Source of the DNA: Verrucomicrobiota bacterium
GTDB taxonomy: Bacteria > Verrucomicrobiota > Verrucomicrobiia > Opitutales > Opitutaceae
DNA: 64,000 nt
Assembly: GCA_023428905.1 (NCBI GenBank)
Contig: JAEYWP010000013.1
Coordinates: forward strand, 1-64,000
Direction: 5' to 3'
Under the pieces are notes generated by a model. It did not search any database and was not told the DNA's origin. It saw nothing but the letters and a program-made list of their open reading frames with translations. A program made the translations under genes and the position numbers. Of this stretch, positions 7,791-16,576 are shown one piece after another (position 1 is the stretch's first letter; each line of letters opens with the position of its first letter).

Positions 7791-8149
7791 GGGCGGATTC
7801 TCGGTTGCGGTTCCACGGCCGGGGCCGTGGCGGGTTGTTCGAGCAACGGATCGATCAGGCGGATATAGGCGTGTGCGAGCTGGAGATTGCGCTCCGCCTG
7901 CTGCTGCGACACACGCACCTCGGCGAGGAAAAGTCCGAACATCGCACAGGCCGCGACAAACAGACCGGCGAACGCAGGCTGCCGAAACACCGCTTCCACG
8001 CGCGCCCAGCAGGTGGGCTCGGCCAGGCTTTCGGCATCGGCAATGCGGCGCCAGATCTCACGGTTGAGCGTGTCCGGCGCAGGGGGCGGCGGCTGGGTGG
8101 AGCGCCACCGATTCAGCAGGGAATCTAGCGGATCAGGGGAGGTGGACAT
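7787..8149 (-). CDS. Small single-pass membrane protein, candidate anti-sigma factor
   Basis: Function not recognised with certainty. The 120 aa protein has a cytoplasmic-looking N-terminal half with a Pro-rich linker and TLNREIWRRIADAE, one transmembrane helix (about residues 55-77, FAGLFVAACAMFGLFLAEV) and a short external helix with LAHAYIRLIDPLL. This topology, its place ahead of a Spy-like gene and an ECF sigma gene, and the 4-nt coupling suggest that it binds the sigma factor at the membrane. No zinc-binding anti-sigma motif (HxxxCxxC) is present. The ATG at 8149 is preferred over a TTG at 8191. Confidence 0.6.
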   Translation of the reverse strand: MSTSPDPLDSLLNRWRSTQPPPPAPDTLNREIWRRIADAESLAEPTCWARVEAVFRQPAFAGLFVAACAMFGLFLAEVRVSQQQAERNLQLAHAYIRLIDPLLEQPATAPAVEPQPRIRP

Positions 8150-8320
8150 GGGGTCCGGGGCAACGCGCCTTCGGGATGGAGGTCGCTGCAAATGAGCCTA
8201 ACACCGCGCGCGGCGAATGCCCTTCAAAAAAATCGGGAGCAGGCGGCGGCGGGACAGACGGGATCCAGCGGGCTGGCCGCTCCGCGCACGCGGGATGCCG
8301 GCCAACCGAAAGACCTGCGC

Positions 8321-9745
8321 TCAGTCGTAGAGCCAGAAGGGCCGCACCTGCTCGCGAAACACCAGGTTCTTCCGCTGCCATTCGGCGAGGAAGGCCTCGA
8401 TGTCGGTGCGCGCGCCGTCGCGGCGCAGGGCATCCCAAACGGCCGTGGAGCCGACGTGCACCTTGAACTGGCGCTCCTTGTCCCGGGACGCGGCAAAGAC
8501 GTTTCGGCCGGCGAATTTCGACGTCAGGCGCATCAGGTGAAAACTGAGCTCCGTGGGACGCCAGTCGTCCCAGTCGATGACCTCGGTGTACACCCCGAGC
8601 GCGGATTGTCCGTTGGGTTTGGTGACCGACACCTTGCGGAAGGCGAGGCCGGGGAGGCGCAGTGCCTCCAGCTCGCGCACAATCCCATCGATCGGTTTGC
8701 CGGTGTAGAAAATGCCGCGAAACGGATACTGCGTTCCGACGCCATGCGTGAACTCCCCCACGATGCAGCCCAGTCCTGTCATCGCGTAGCCCACGCAGGC
8801 GGCAAAGTCGGGCACATTGGGCGATGTAGGCACAAACCGCAGCCCTGTCTCAGGCCAGCGCATCGAGCGTCGCCAGCCGCGCATCGGGATCACGGTGAGT
8901 TTGCCGCGGGCACGCACCGGTTCACTGACATTGAGGATGCCCGGGGTGGCAGCCGACCAGCGGGCCAGTTCCCCCATTGTCAGGCCGTGCACATACGGCA
9001 TCGGGAAGCCGCCGACGTCGCTCTTGTTTTCCGGGTCGAGCGGCGGGCCGTCGACCTTCAGGCCGCCGAGCGGATTGGGACGATCGAGCACCATCACCTC
9101 GATGCCCGCCTCGAAACACGCCTCCATCATGTAACGCATCCAGGTGGAGAACGTGTAGGACCGCACGCCGATGTCCTGAAGATCAATCACCACCACCTGC
9201 AGCGAACTGAGCTGGTCGCGGGTGGGTTTCTTGCGCTTACCATAAAGTGAATACGCCGGCAGGCCGGTGCGCGGATCGACCGAGTCCGGCACTTCCTTTT
9301 CCGCCGCCTTGTCCCCGTAGATGCCATGCTCCGGCCCGAAAAGGGCCGCCAGTTTCACCCCGGGCGCGCGCCGCAGGACCTCGACGGTGGAAACCCCGAA
9401 CCGATTGACCCCCGCCGGATGGGTGAAAAGTCCCACCCGCTTGCCCACGAGGGGCGCGAAGTTTTGGGCGGCGAGGACATCAATCCCCAGCAAGACGCCG
9501 GCAGGCCGCGCCGGTGCCGCCGCGGGCTGGACCGGGGAAGCCGTCGCGGTGGCCTTCGTTCCGCCGCTGGAAGCGGTCAACTTGGCCGGTCGCGTCGGTG
9601 TATCCGCTGGGGAAGAACGGGGCGACTGCGGCCGCTCGGGCGTAGATCCCGGCGCGTTCGAACTGCACCCCGCCAGTCCGAGCAGGAGCGCCAGCAAAAA
9701 CACGGCGTAGCTGGCGGGGAGCGTGCGGGGGCGGCATCGAGGCAT
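8321..9745 (-). CDS. namZ: DUF1343 lipoprotein, NamZ-type exo-beta-N-acetylmuramidase (GH171-like)
   Basis: Likely removes terminal N-acetylmuramic acid from peptidoglycan fragments, the activity established for NamZ, the characterised DUF1343 enzyme. A lipoprotein signal ends in LLGLAGC (Cys about residue 28), followed by a Ser/Pro/Thr-rich linker to about residue 90. The DUF1343 domain then shows VGLFTHPAGVNRFG, LFGPEHGIYGD, VVIDLQDIGVRSYTFSTWM and VMVLDRPNPLGG, all strongly characteristic, and GVGTQYPFRGIF toward the C-terminus. The 474 aa form starts at the ATG at 9745, which opens the lipoprotein signal. It stands alone between the sigma cluster and a TonB_C-like gene. The substrate call rests on family knowledge. 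Confidence 0.85.
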   Translation of the reverse strand: MPRCRPRTLPASYAVFLLALLLGLAGCSSNAPGSTPERPQSPRSSPADTPTRPAKLTASSGGTKATATASPVQPAAAPARPAGVLLGIDVLAAQNFAPLVGKRVGLFTHPAGVNRFGVSTVEVLRRAPGVKLAALFGPEHGIYGDKAAEKEVPDSVDPRTGLPAYSLYGKRKKPTRDQLSSLQVVVIDLQDIGVRSYTFSTWMRYMMEACFEAGIEVMVLDRPNPLGGLKVDGPPLDPENKSDVGGFPMPYVHGLTMGELARWSAATPGILNVSEPVRARGKLTVIPMRGWRRSMRWPETGLRFVPTSPNVPDFAACVGYAMTGLGCIVGEFTHGVGTQYPFRGIFYTGKPIDGIVRELEALRLPGLAFRKVSVTKPNGQSALGVYTEVIDWDDWRPTELSFHLMRLTSKFAGRNVFAASRDKERQFKVHVGSTAVWDALRRDGARTDIEAFLAEWQRKNLVFREQVRPFWLYD

Positions 9746-9796
9746 TCGGGCCACTGTGTGAGCGGTGTCGGCTCCGTCCAGTGCGAATGCGCGGGC

Positions 9797-9832
9797 AAAA
9801 CAAAAACAGGCCGGCGCCCATGCCGGCCTGTT
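9797..9832 (-). terminator. Rho-independent terminator of the TonB_C-like gene
   Basis: On the minus strand AACAGGCCGGC pairs perfectly with GCCGGCCTGTT around a 6-nt loop, followed by TTTGTTTTG. It lies 30 bp after the stop of the gene ending at 9863. Confidence 0.85.
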
Positions 9833-9862
9833 CCACAACCAACAGCGTGTGATACGGGGAAA

Positions 9863-10621
9863 TTATTTGTCGGCCGTCTGGGCGGTGGCAGCGGGGGCCT
9901 CGGGGGCCTTGTAGCGGAAGGTTTGCTGCACCTTCACCAGGACGGGCCGGCCATTGCGGGTCGGTGGCTCGAATTTCCACTCCTTCACCGCGAGCACCGC
10001 TGACACCGCCGCATCCATGTCTTCCGTCTGCACGACGCTGGGCATGCGGACCACACCTTGTTCATCGATGTAGAACTCGATCACTGCGAGCGCGCCCTTT
10101 TTCGCATCGATCAAGGATTGGGGATACATCGGCTCGGGGGTGGAAAGAGGCGTCGGAATCCGGTCGATCTCCTGCATCGACGAGGGGCGGTATTCATATT
10201 TGCCGGAGAAAATGCTCATCGCCCGCATCGCCACATAGCTGGAAACGTCCATGCGGATGACCACGCCTTGCGCGTCGAAGTCGAAACGCATTTCACGCTG
10301 CACGGATACGTTCTCGCCGTGCCACTGCGGGGGTTGGAACTCCCATTTCTTGATCGCGTTCACCGCCGCCTCCGCGAAATCCGGATGGGTGTAGGCGACG
10401 ACCAGATGATCCACCACCTGACCCGTCGTATCGATGGAGATGGCGATCCTCGCCTCGCCGGCAGTGACACCCAGGTCGATCAGGCTGCGGGGAAAGATCG
10501 GGTCGACCTGGGTCTTGAAGATCACGGTCGGACGGTCCTGGGCCGTGGCCGCCCTCTGGGCGAAACCGAGCCCGGTCACCAGCGGCACCAGGGCGAAAAG
10601 GAGGAGAAATTTGGATTTCAT
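9863..10621 (-). CDS. Periplasmic protein with two TonB_C-like domains
   Basis: Secreted protein, 252 aa, with a signal peptide at about residues 1-18 (FLLLFALVPLVTGLGFA). Two copies of a TonB C-terminal-like fold follow. The first (about 30-115) has DPIFPRSLIDLGVTAGEARI and AAVNAIKKWEFQPP. The second (about 145-235) has TPEPMYPQSLIDAKKGALAV and AVSAVLAVKEWKFEPPTRNG. The matching 'YP.SLI ... A.....KWEF.PP' pattern shows an internal duplication. Unlike true TonB it has no N-terminal membrane anchor or Pro-rich spacer, so it may be a periplasmic partner or decoy rather than an energy transducer. A strong terminator follows. Confidence 0.75.
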   Translation of the reverse strand: MKSKFLLLFALVPLVTGLGFAQRAATAQDRPTVIFKTQVDPIFPRSLIDLGVTAGEARIAISIDTTGQVVDHLVVAYTHPDFAEAAVNAIKKWEFQPPQWHGENVSVQREMRFDFDAQGVVIRMDVSSYVAMRAMSIFSGKYEYRPSSMQEIDRIPTPLSTPEPMYPQSLIDAKKGALAVIEFYIDEQGVVRMPSVVQTEDMDAAVSAVLAVKEWKFEPPTRNGRPVLVKVQQTFRYKAPEAPAATAQTADK

Positions 10622-10684
10622 GGGGATCGGAGGTTGCCCACTACAACACCACATAGCCCGCCACCCCTTCACCTGCCCCTGCGG

Positions 10685-10712
10685 GGATTTATGATGAGTG
10701 ATTTATGATTGG
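10685..10712 (+). repeat. Family-A heptad array
   Basis: Units GGATTTA, TGATGAG, TGATTTA, TGATTGG. It sits 63 bp upstream of the TonB_C-like gene and is followed on the plus strand by a family-B copy at 10814-10852, another A-then-B composite. Confidence 0.8.
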
Positions 10713-10813
10713 CATGACGGATCGGCCCCTTCCCTCCGGCCTCGCGGTTGTCATCCCCAACGCCCGACGTCCCCGCTTGGGAAAACAAATGCCGCGTACC
10801 CCAGGGTCTCTCC

Positions 10814-10852
10814 CCCTCTGTGCTACCTCTGTGCGCTCTGTGTAACTCAACC
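10814..10852 (+). repeat. Family-B repeat containing the xseA stop codon
   Basis: CCTCTGTGCTACCTCTGTG and CTCTGTGTAACTCAACC. Read on the minus strand, its GGTTGAGTTACACAGAG end supplies the TGA (10847-10849) that terminates xseA. Confidence 0.8.
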
Positions 10853-12139
10853 TTCGCCCACGCGAGCACGGACGTCGCCGTCGGCAAAACCAAGCTGCAC
10901 GTCCTGCCCGGCGCTGAGTTCGGCGGCGCGCTGCAGCGGTCGCCCAGACGCATCCCGCACGATCGCAAACCCCCGGTTGAGCACGGATTGCGGGCTGGCC
11001 GACTGCAACCGCTTCCACAGGCCGAGCAGCCGATGAGACTCGAACTGCACCCGCAGCTCCGGTGAACGCGCCGCCAGCCGGACCGTCGCCGAGCGCAACC
11101 GATCGCGCCCCCGTTGCGCTTCCCGGCCGGCCGCCGCGGCGAGCCGGTTCGCCAGGTCATCCACCCGCAGGTGTCCACGTTCCACATACGCGGACGGGGA
11201 CAACAGCCGCAGTCGGGAGCGCGCATGGTCGAGGCGGTCCTGCTTTGCCTCCACCTCGCCCTCCGCCAGCCGTCCCAGGCACACCCGTGCGCGCTCGAGC
11301 CGCTCCACCTGCGAGACGAAGTGGCTGGAAATCAGCTCCGCTGCCGCGCTGGGCGTCTCCGCCCGCACCGCCGCAGCAAAATCGCAAAGGGTGAAATCGA
11401 TCTCGTGCCCCACTGCCGAAATGATCGGCAGGCGGCAGGCCGCCACCGCGCGCACCAGCACCTCCTCGTTAAACGCCCAGAGGTCCTCCAGGCTGCCGCC
11501 GCCGCGCCCGATCACGAGGAGGTCGAAGATCCCCAGTTTTTCCGCCAGCTGCAGCATGGACGCCAGCTCCAGGGCCGCACCCTCGCCCTGCACCTTGGCG
11601 GGCAGGACCACCAGTCGCCCGCGCCAGCCGCGCCGGTGGAGGATGCGAATGAAATCCTGAACCGCCGCGCCAGTGGGAGACGTGAGGAAGCCGACGGTGT
11701 GCGGCATCGCCGGTACCCGGGGCTTGCGCGCCGCCTCGAACAATCCCTCGTCCGCCAGCCGACGCTTCAGCGCCTCAAACTCGCGCTGGAGCCGGCCCAG
11801 GCCGTCCTCCACCACCGCACGCACGATCAACTGGTACTGGCCGCGCGCCTCGTAGAGGCTGATCTCGCCGTAGACCACGACCTGCATGCCGTCGCGCAGC
11901 ACCACCGTCTGGCGGGCCGCGTCACCCCGGAAGAGCACCGCCGACACCTGCGCCCCGGCGTCCTTGAGGGAAAAATACACATGCCCGCTCGACTGCGCCC
12001 GCAGGTTGGACACCTCACCCCGGACCCAGCCGGGACGGATCCCGCGCTCGAGCAATTCCTTCACCGCACGGGTGAAGGCGGTGACGCTCAGCGGCTGGTC
12101 CCCCTCGCCCGCCGCGGCACTCGGAACAGGGCGGTTCAC
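10847..12139 (-). CDS. xseA: Exodeoxyribonuclease VII large subunit
   Basis: Catalytic subunit of ExoVII, which degrades single-stranded DNA to oligonucleotides in the cytoplasm. An N-terminal OB-fold (about residues 10-105) has LSVTAFTRAVKELLERG, VRGEVSNLRAQSSGHVYFSL and SAVLFRGDA. The central domain carries VGFLTSPTGAAVQDFIRI and the hallmark VIGRGGGSLEDLWAFNEE, then PIISAVGHEIDFTLCDFAA; a helical region and a short C-terminal RGFAIVRD segment follow. I take the GTG at 12139, which overlaps the stop of the DedA-like gene by 4 nt (GTGA) and gives 430 aa; the open frame upstream belongs to that other gene's DNA. The last residues (Val-Gly-Glu-Gly) and stop lie in a family-B repeat. The small subunit xseB is not in the window. 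Confidence 0.93.
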   Translation of the reverse strand: MNRPVPSAAAGEGDQPLSVTAFTRAVKELLERGIRPGWVRGEVSNLRAQSSGHVYFSLKDAGAQVSAVLFRGDAARQTVVLRDGMQVVVYGEISLYEARGQYQLIVRAVVEDGLGRLQREFEALKRRLADEGLFEAARKPRVPAMPHTVGFLTSPTGAAVQDFIRILHRRGWRGRLVVLPAKVQGEGAALELASMLQLAEKLGIFDLLVIGRGGGSLEDLWAFNEEVLVRAVAACRLPIISAVGHEIDFTLCDFAAAVRAETPSAAAELISSHFVSQVERLERARVCLGRLAEGEVEAKQDRLDHARSRLRLLSPSAYVERGHLRVDDLANRLAAAAGREAQRGRDRLRSATVRLAARSPELRVQFESHRLLGLWKRLQSASPQSVLNRGFAIVRDASGRPLQRAAELSAGQDVQLGFADGDVRARVGEG

Positions 12140-12831
12140 GACGAGGCGGCGAGCTCGGCGGCCTTGCGGCGCGCGATCCGGCGGCGTATCCACTGGATGC
12201 CGACCGACAACGCCACCACCACGCCGAACGCAAAGAAGGCGATCCGCCCCTTCCCGCCGATCAGCGAGTCCGCGAAAATGATCAGGGACAGCGCCATCGG
12301 GATCGCGATGGCGGATGACAGCAGCAGGTAGAGCCGGAACGGCACCTCCGCCAGTCCGAGGAGGTAACCCTGGACGAAGAAGGGAATCCCGGGAGTGACG
12401 CGGCACATCACGATCAGGCTGACATGGTCCTCCGCCGAAACCTCGGGCAGCCCGTAGCCCAGCTTCTTGATGATCCCCTCCAGCAGGGGACGGAAAGCGT
12501 AACGCGCGAGCCAATACGTGAGAGACATGTTCAGCAGCAGGCTGGCGGTCACGATCAGGAGGACCAGGGGCATGCCGAGCTCGGCGCTGAAGACCGGCCC
12601 GGCCGAGAGGGTAAAGGCAAGGAGCGGGAAGCCCAGGGCCGGCAGGATCGTCATGCCGATGAAAAACCCGGTGGGCCCGACGCCCTTGATCCACTCGAGC
12701 ACCAGCTGCAGGTAGTGCCGGATGGGGAAACCGGCCAGGACCGCCACGACCACGGCAAGCCCCGCCACTGCCACAACCGCAAGTTTGAGGAGCAGTGCCT
12801 TGTCCACCCGACGCGTGGGCTGGCCATTCAT
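12136..12831 (-). CDS. DedA/TVP38-like (VTT domain) inner-membrane protein
   Basis: Polytopic membrane protein of the VTT (TVP38/TMEM64/DedA) superfamily, members of which are thought to flip or transport lipids or undecaprenyl phosphate. The 231 aa protein has an N-terminal helix, then the typical region with FFIGMTILPALGFPLLAF, SLTYWLARYAFRPL and VTPGIPFFVQGYLLGLAEV (the PGIP/FxxGxxxG pattern), and a final helix. The ATG at 12831 opens the first hydrophobic segment. The stop overlaps the xseA start, so the two are probably co-translated although functionally unrelated. A polysaccharide gene starts divergently 209 bp upstream. Confidence 0.8.
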   Translation of the reverse strand: MNGQPTRRVDKALLLKLAVVAVAGLAVVVAVLAGFPIRHYLQLVLEWIKGVGPTGFFIGMTILPALGFPLLAFTLSAGPVFSAELGMPLVLLIVTASLLLNMSLTYWLARYAFRPLLEGIIKKLGYGLPEVSAEDHVSLIVMCRVTPGIPFFVQGYLLGLAEVPFRLYLLLSSAIAIPMALSLIIFADSLIGGKGRIAFFAFGVVVALSVGIQWIRRRIARRKAAELAASS

Positions 12832-13040
12832 CCCGCCAAGATGCGGGTCGGGCCTTGGGAGCGTCAAGTGCGGCCTCGGAGCCGCCCCCTCGGGCACGCG
12901 GCCACGCCTGTCCACGAGAAGGTTGCACTGTTTCGGGGAGCTGCGTTGCATCACCCCCGCGCCTCCCGGGCAGGTCACCCTTTCCGCACGGCGGGTTCTT
13001 CCCGCCGCCCCAGACCCTCCCTGCCCTGGCGACGCCTTCC

Positions 13041-14462
13041 GTGGCCAAAAACAGCAACAATCGTTTCCGCGATACCTATGCACCACTGCTCGTGCTGGGC
13101 GGAGACACCCTGGTCACGATCGGCGCCCTGCTCCTCGGATTCTGGCTGCGGTACCACACCCCGTTGGGCGATCTCGGTATCGACGTCCCGGATGCGACCC
13201 TGCCGGAGTACCTGCCCCTCATCCTCCTGGGCGCGGTCCTCCTGATCGGCACGTTTGCCAATCTCGGGCTGTACGACAGCCGCAACCTGCTGCGCCGTTA
13301 CCAGAGCCTGAACCTGATCCTCAAGGGTTGTGCCTTCTGGCTCCTGGCCTACCTGACGGTTTCGCTGGTGCTCCGGTTTTCGCCCCCGATCTCGCGCCTC
13401 TTTGTTGTCATCGCCTGCGTCTGCGTCGCGTTTTCGCTCTACGTCTGGCGCGCCTGCACCTACCTGGTGCTCTCGCGCGGTGCGTTGCGGCGGCGCCTGC
13501 AGCGCAACGCGGTGCTCCTGGGGTGGAATGCGAGCGCGAGCGCGCTTCTTACGGAAATCGACCGCGACCCCGCCCACCCCTTTCGCCTGGTCGGCATTGT
13601 CACGCTGCCGGGCGACCTCACGCCCTCGACGGAGCCGCACCTGGGTTCGGTCGACCAGCTGGAGACCGTTTTCCGCGAGCACCCGGTGGACCTGTTGGTG
13701 GCGACTCGGATGGACCTGAAGCGCATGGACCTCCGTAAAATCGTGGAAACCTGTGAGCGCTCCTATGTGGAGTGGAAGATCGTGCCGGCGGCCTTCGACA
13801 TTTTCCTCAACGGCCTCCGTCTCCAGACGATCGGACGCACCCCGGTCCTCGGAATCGAGGACCTGCCGATCACGCGGCTCTTCAACCGCGCGGCAAAGCG
13901 GCTGGTCGACATCGTGGGCGCGCTGGTCGGGCTGGCGGTTTCTGCGCCTCTTATCGGCCTGCTGGCGCTACTGATCAAGCGCGAGTCGCCGCGCGGCCCG
14001 GTCCTCTTCCGGCAGGAGCGCATCGGCGCCGGACATGCGCCCTTCACCCTCTACAAGCTGCGCAGCATGCATCCGGACGCGGAGCATTCTGATCGTGAGC
14101 ACCAGAGTACGGCGCGCCGCGACCCGCGGGTCCTGCGGGTCGGGGGCTGGATGCGCCGCTGGAACCTCGACGAACTTCCCCAGTTTTGGAACGTGCTTTG
14201 CGGCCAGATGAGCCTGGTCGGCCCGCGCCCCGAGCGTCCCTACCACGTCGAGCAGTTGTCCGGCTCCATCCCCCACTACCTCCCCCGCCACCTCGCCAAA
14301 CCCGGCATGACTGGCTGGGCCCAGGTCCACGGCCTCCGCGGCGACAGCTCGATCGAACTGCGTATCCAGTTCGACATTTATTACATCGAAAACTGGTCCC
14401 TCTGGCTCGATATCCAGATCCTGCTCCTGACCCTGATTCGCTGGAGGAATAGGTCGGAATGA
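13041..14462 (+). CDS. Undecaprenyl-phosphate sugar phosphotransferase (WbaP/WcaJ-like)
   Basis: Initiates repeat-unit synthesis by moving a sugar-1-phosphate onto undecaprenyl phosphate at the inner membrane. The N-terminal half has four to five membrane helices and a nucleotide-binding-like CoA_binding_3 region. The C-terminal bacterial sugar transferase domain (about 295-473) shows KRLVDIVGALVGL, GPVLFRQERIGAG, YKLRSMHPDAE, RRWNLDELPQFWNVL, GQMSLVGPRPERP and KPGMTGWAQVHGLRGD. The GTG at 13041 gives 473 aa, usual for the family; earlier in-frame codons lie in non-coding sequence with a GGCGGG/CCCGCC hairpin at 12990-13006. Its stop overlaps the ligase gene by 4 nt. It is the first gene of the surface-polysaccharide locus. 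Confidence 0.93.
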   Translation: MAKNSNNRFRDTYAPLLVLGGDTLVTIGALLLGFWLRYHTPLGDLGIDVPDATLPEYLPLILLGAVLLIGTFANLGLYDSRNLLRRYQSLNLILKGCAFWLLAYLTVSLVLRFSPPISRLFVVIACVCVAFSLYVWRACTYLVLSRGALRRRLQRNAVLLGWNASASALLTEIDRDPAHPFRLVGIVTLPGDLTPSTEPHLGSVDQLETVFREHPVDLLVATRMDLKRMDLRKIVETCERSYVEWKIVPAAFDIFLNGLRLQTIGRTPVLGIEDLPITRLFNRAAKRLVDIVGALVGLAVSAPLIGLLALLIKRESPRGPVLFRQERIGAGHAPFTLYKLRSMHPDAEHSDREHQSTARRDPRVLRVGGWMRRWNLDELPQFWNVLCGQMSLVGPRPERPYHVEQLSGSIPHYLPRHLAKPGMTGWAQVHGLRGDSSIELRIQFDIYYIENWSLWLDIQILLLTLIRWRNRSE

Positions 14463-16576
14463 CCCCCGCGGCCGCGATGCAACATCCTTCCGGTCTTGCG
14501 ACCCGCGTCGCCACGGCGCTCTGGCTGGTGGGCATCCTCGCCGCCGCCGTCCTTGCCTGCCTCCCAAGTGGTGCCACCCGGATGCACGCCGCCCCTTGGG
14601 ATCTCCTTCTCTGGATCGCACGCAGCGCTCCCGTATTCGCACTTTCCTTACGCCTGCTTGATCTCCACGCGCCCTTCCGGTGGCCAGGTCTGCCCTGGAC
14701 CATCCTGACGCTCTCGGCCTGGCTGGCTGCCATATCCAGCGCCGCGCTGAGCCCCCGACGCACGGAGAGCTTCTGGGAGACGACCACCCTGCTGGCCGGC
14801 CTCGCCCATTTCCTGTTGGCGCAGGAGTGGTTCCATCGGTCGGGCCCTTTGCTTGAACGGAGGGTGCTGAAAGGGATCACCGCCGGGGCGGTGGTGTGGT
14901 CAACCGTCAGCCTCTCGCTGTGGCTTCCGGACGTCACCAGCGCCGGTCTTGAGAACGTCTGGGAACTGGCGCAGCGCGAGCGCAACATCCACCCTTTCGG
15001 GCATCCAAACTATGTCGCAGGTCTTGCACTGCTGCTTCTCCCGTTCGTCGTCTGCTTCGCGTGGCGCAGCGAAACGGGTCGTTGGAAGACATTGGGGCTC
15101 GTTTCCGCGCTGCTGGTACTCGGCATTCTCCTGGCCAGCGGGAGCAGAGCGGGCGTGCTGGGATTGGCGGCGATGGGCGCCGCGGCGGTGTTGGGCTCAG
15201 GAATGTCGCGGCGGCAGAAGGTGACGTGGGCGTTCGCCGCGCTGTTGGCGGTCGCCCTGTTTGCGTTCATCCATCCACGCACCCGAGTAATGTTCTCTGC
15301 TGACGCCAAAGCAGCGCCCAACATCAGCAACATGCAGCGAGAGGCGATGCTTCGCGGCGCGATCCTGATGGGGAAAGCGCGTCCCCTTCTGGGCTGGGGC
15401 ACGGGTGTGACCCCGCTCGTGTATCCAGCTTTCCGTTCCAGGCTCGACGGCGGGATCGCCTCGGCCCTGCAGGTTCACTCCCTGCCCGGGCAGGTATGGG
15501 TGGATTTTGGCGCTGCAGGCGTGCTCGTTTTGGTGGGGGTGACGGCGCTGGCGGGATGGACGGTGTGCCGTGCCTGGCTAACGCTACCACCCGTAAGTCG
15601 AGCCGGTGCCACCAGCGCGATCGGGTACGCCGTTTTCAGCCTGACTGACTACCAGCTGGATATACCCGCCTTCTCGGCCTTCCTCGCGATCGCCACCAGC
15701 TGCTTGGCGGCGGGCGGCCGAGGTCTGCCCGTCCGCATTCGAGCAATTCCGCCTTTCGCCGGGCTCCTGATGGCGGGGAGCTTCGTCGGCTGCTTCGCGT
15801 ATGGAGGCGAGCACCGCACAGCACGTCTCAATATCGAGGCACTTGCTCTTGCCACGGAGAGCGCTCGTGCCCCCGACGTGATCCGGGCGCTGGAAACGTC
15901 GCTGGCGATCGATCCCGACCAGGAGATCGCTCACACCAACCTCGGGTGGCTCCTGCTCAACTGCGACCCCGCGGGGGCGGCTGGCCATTTCAGAGAGGCA
16001 GCCCGGCTGATGCCGGACAAAGGGGGCGTCTATTTTGGCTTGGGGCTAACACAGCTCCTGACGAAGCACCGCGAGGGCGCGATCAAGGCATTTGCTCTCG
16101 AGTGCCTCAATAATCCGCGATTCCAGGTGTCTCCCGCCTGGCGCGAACCGCACTTGGACGCCCTCAAGCAAGAAGTCCATCGACAGTTGGAGGCGTATTA
16201 CGCGGCACTGGAAACCAGGCTCGATCCTGAGGGATGGCATGCGAACGAACTTCGCTACAACCGTGCGCTCTCTTCATGGATCTTCGGGGTCTCCGACGCC
16301 GATACGGTGGCCAGCGCGGCGGCGGACCCGGCACGTAGGCGGTTTTTCAGCGAAGGCCCCGACCGTTGGTTCCTCCGCGGCGATACCGTCATCAGTCGCA
16401 CCTCGCGGCCCGCTTATCCTGTTCTTGTCCGACTGCCCGACCTGCCGCCGCCTGTGGATGTGTATCCGCAGGTTGACGACGCCCGGTCCGTTAAGCAAAA
16501 CGCCTATCTTTTTAGCGAGAAGGGCTGGTTTCCCCAAACCCATCTGGTGGATTTCCTGCGCCAGCCTGCCGGTTGA
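14459..16576 (+). CDS. O-antigen ligase/polymerase-like membrane protein with TPR and C-terminal domain
   Basis: Wzy_C superfamily (WaaL/PglL-like) membrane protein, 705 aa. About ten to twelve helices fill residues 1-440. The conserved ligase block includes HPFGHPNYVAGLALLLLP, GSRAGVLGLA and LLGWGTGVTPLVYPAFRSR followed by a large periplasmic loop with LQVHSLPGQ. A TPR-type stretch follows (IAHTNLGWLLLNCDPAGAAG), then a domain ending WFPQTHLVDFL. It probably ligates or polymerises undecaprenyl-linked glycan. The protein at 27444-29825 is a clear paralogue sharing both the ligase block and the C-terminal domain. The start ATG overlaps the preceding gene by 4 nt; its 3' end overlaps a convergent gene by 65 nt. 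Confidence 0.85.
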   Translation: MTPAAAMQHPSGLATRVATALWLVGILAAAVLACLPSGATRMHAAPWDLLLWIARSAPVFALSLRLLDLHAPFRWPGLPWTILTLSAWLAAISSAALSPRRTESFWETTTLLAGLAHFLLAQEWFHRSGPLLERRVLKGITAGAVVWSTVSLSLWLPDVTSAGLENVWELAQRERNIHPFGHPNYVAGLALLLLPFVVCFAWRSETGRWKTLGLVSALLVLGILLASGSRAGVLGLAAMGAAAVLGSGMSRRQKVTWAFAALLAVALFAFIHPRTRVMFSADAKAAPNISNMQREAMLRGAILMGKARPLLGWGTGVTPLVYPAFRSRLDGGIASALQVHSLPGQVWVDFGAAGVLVLVGVTALAGWTVCRAWLTLPPVSRAGATSAIGYAVFSLTDYQLDIPAFSAFLAIATSCLAAGGRGLPVRIRAIPPFAGLLMAGSFVGCFAYGGEHRTARLNIEALALATESARAPDVIRALETSLAIDPDQEIAHTNLGWLLLNCDPAGAAGHFREAARLMPDKGGVYFGLGLTQLLTKHREGAIKAFALECLNNPRFQVSPAWREPHLDALKQEVHRQLEAYYAALETRLDPEGWHANELRYNRALSSWIFGVSDADTVASAAADPARRRFFSEGPDRWFLRGDTVISRTSRPAYPVLVRLPDLPPPVDVYPQVDDARSVKQNAYLFSEKGWFPQTHLVDFLRQPAG

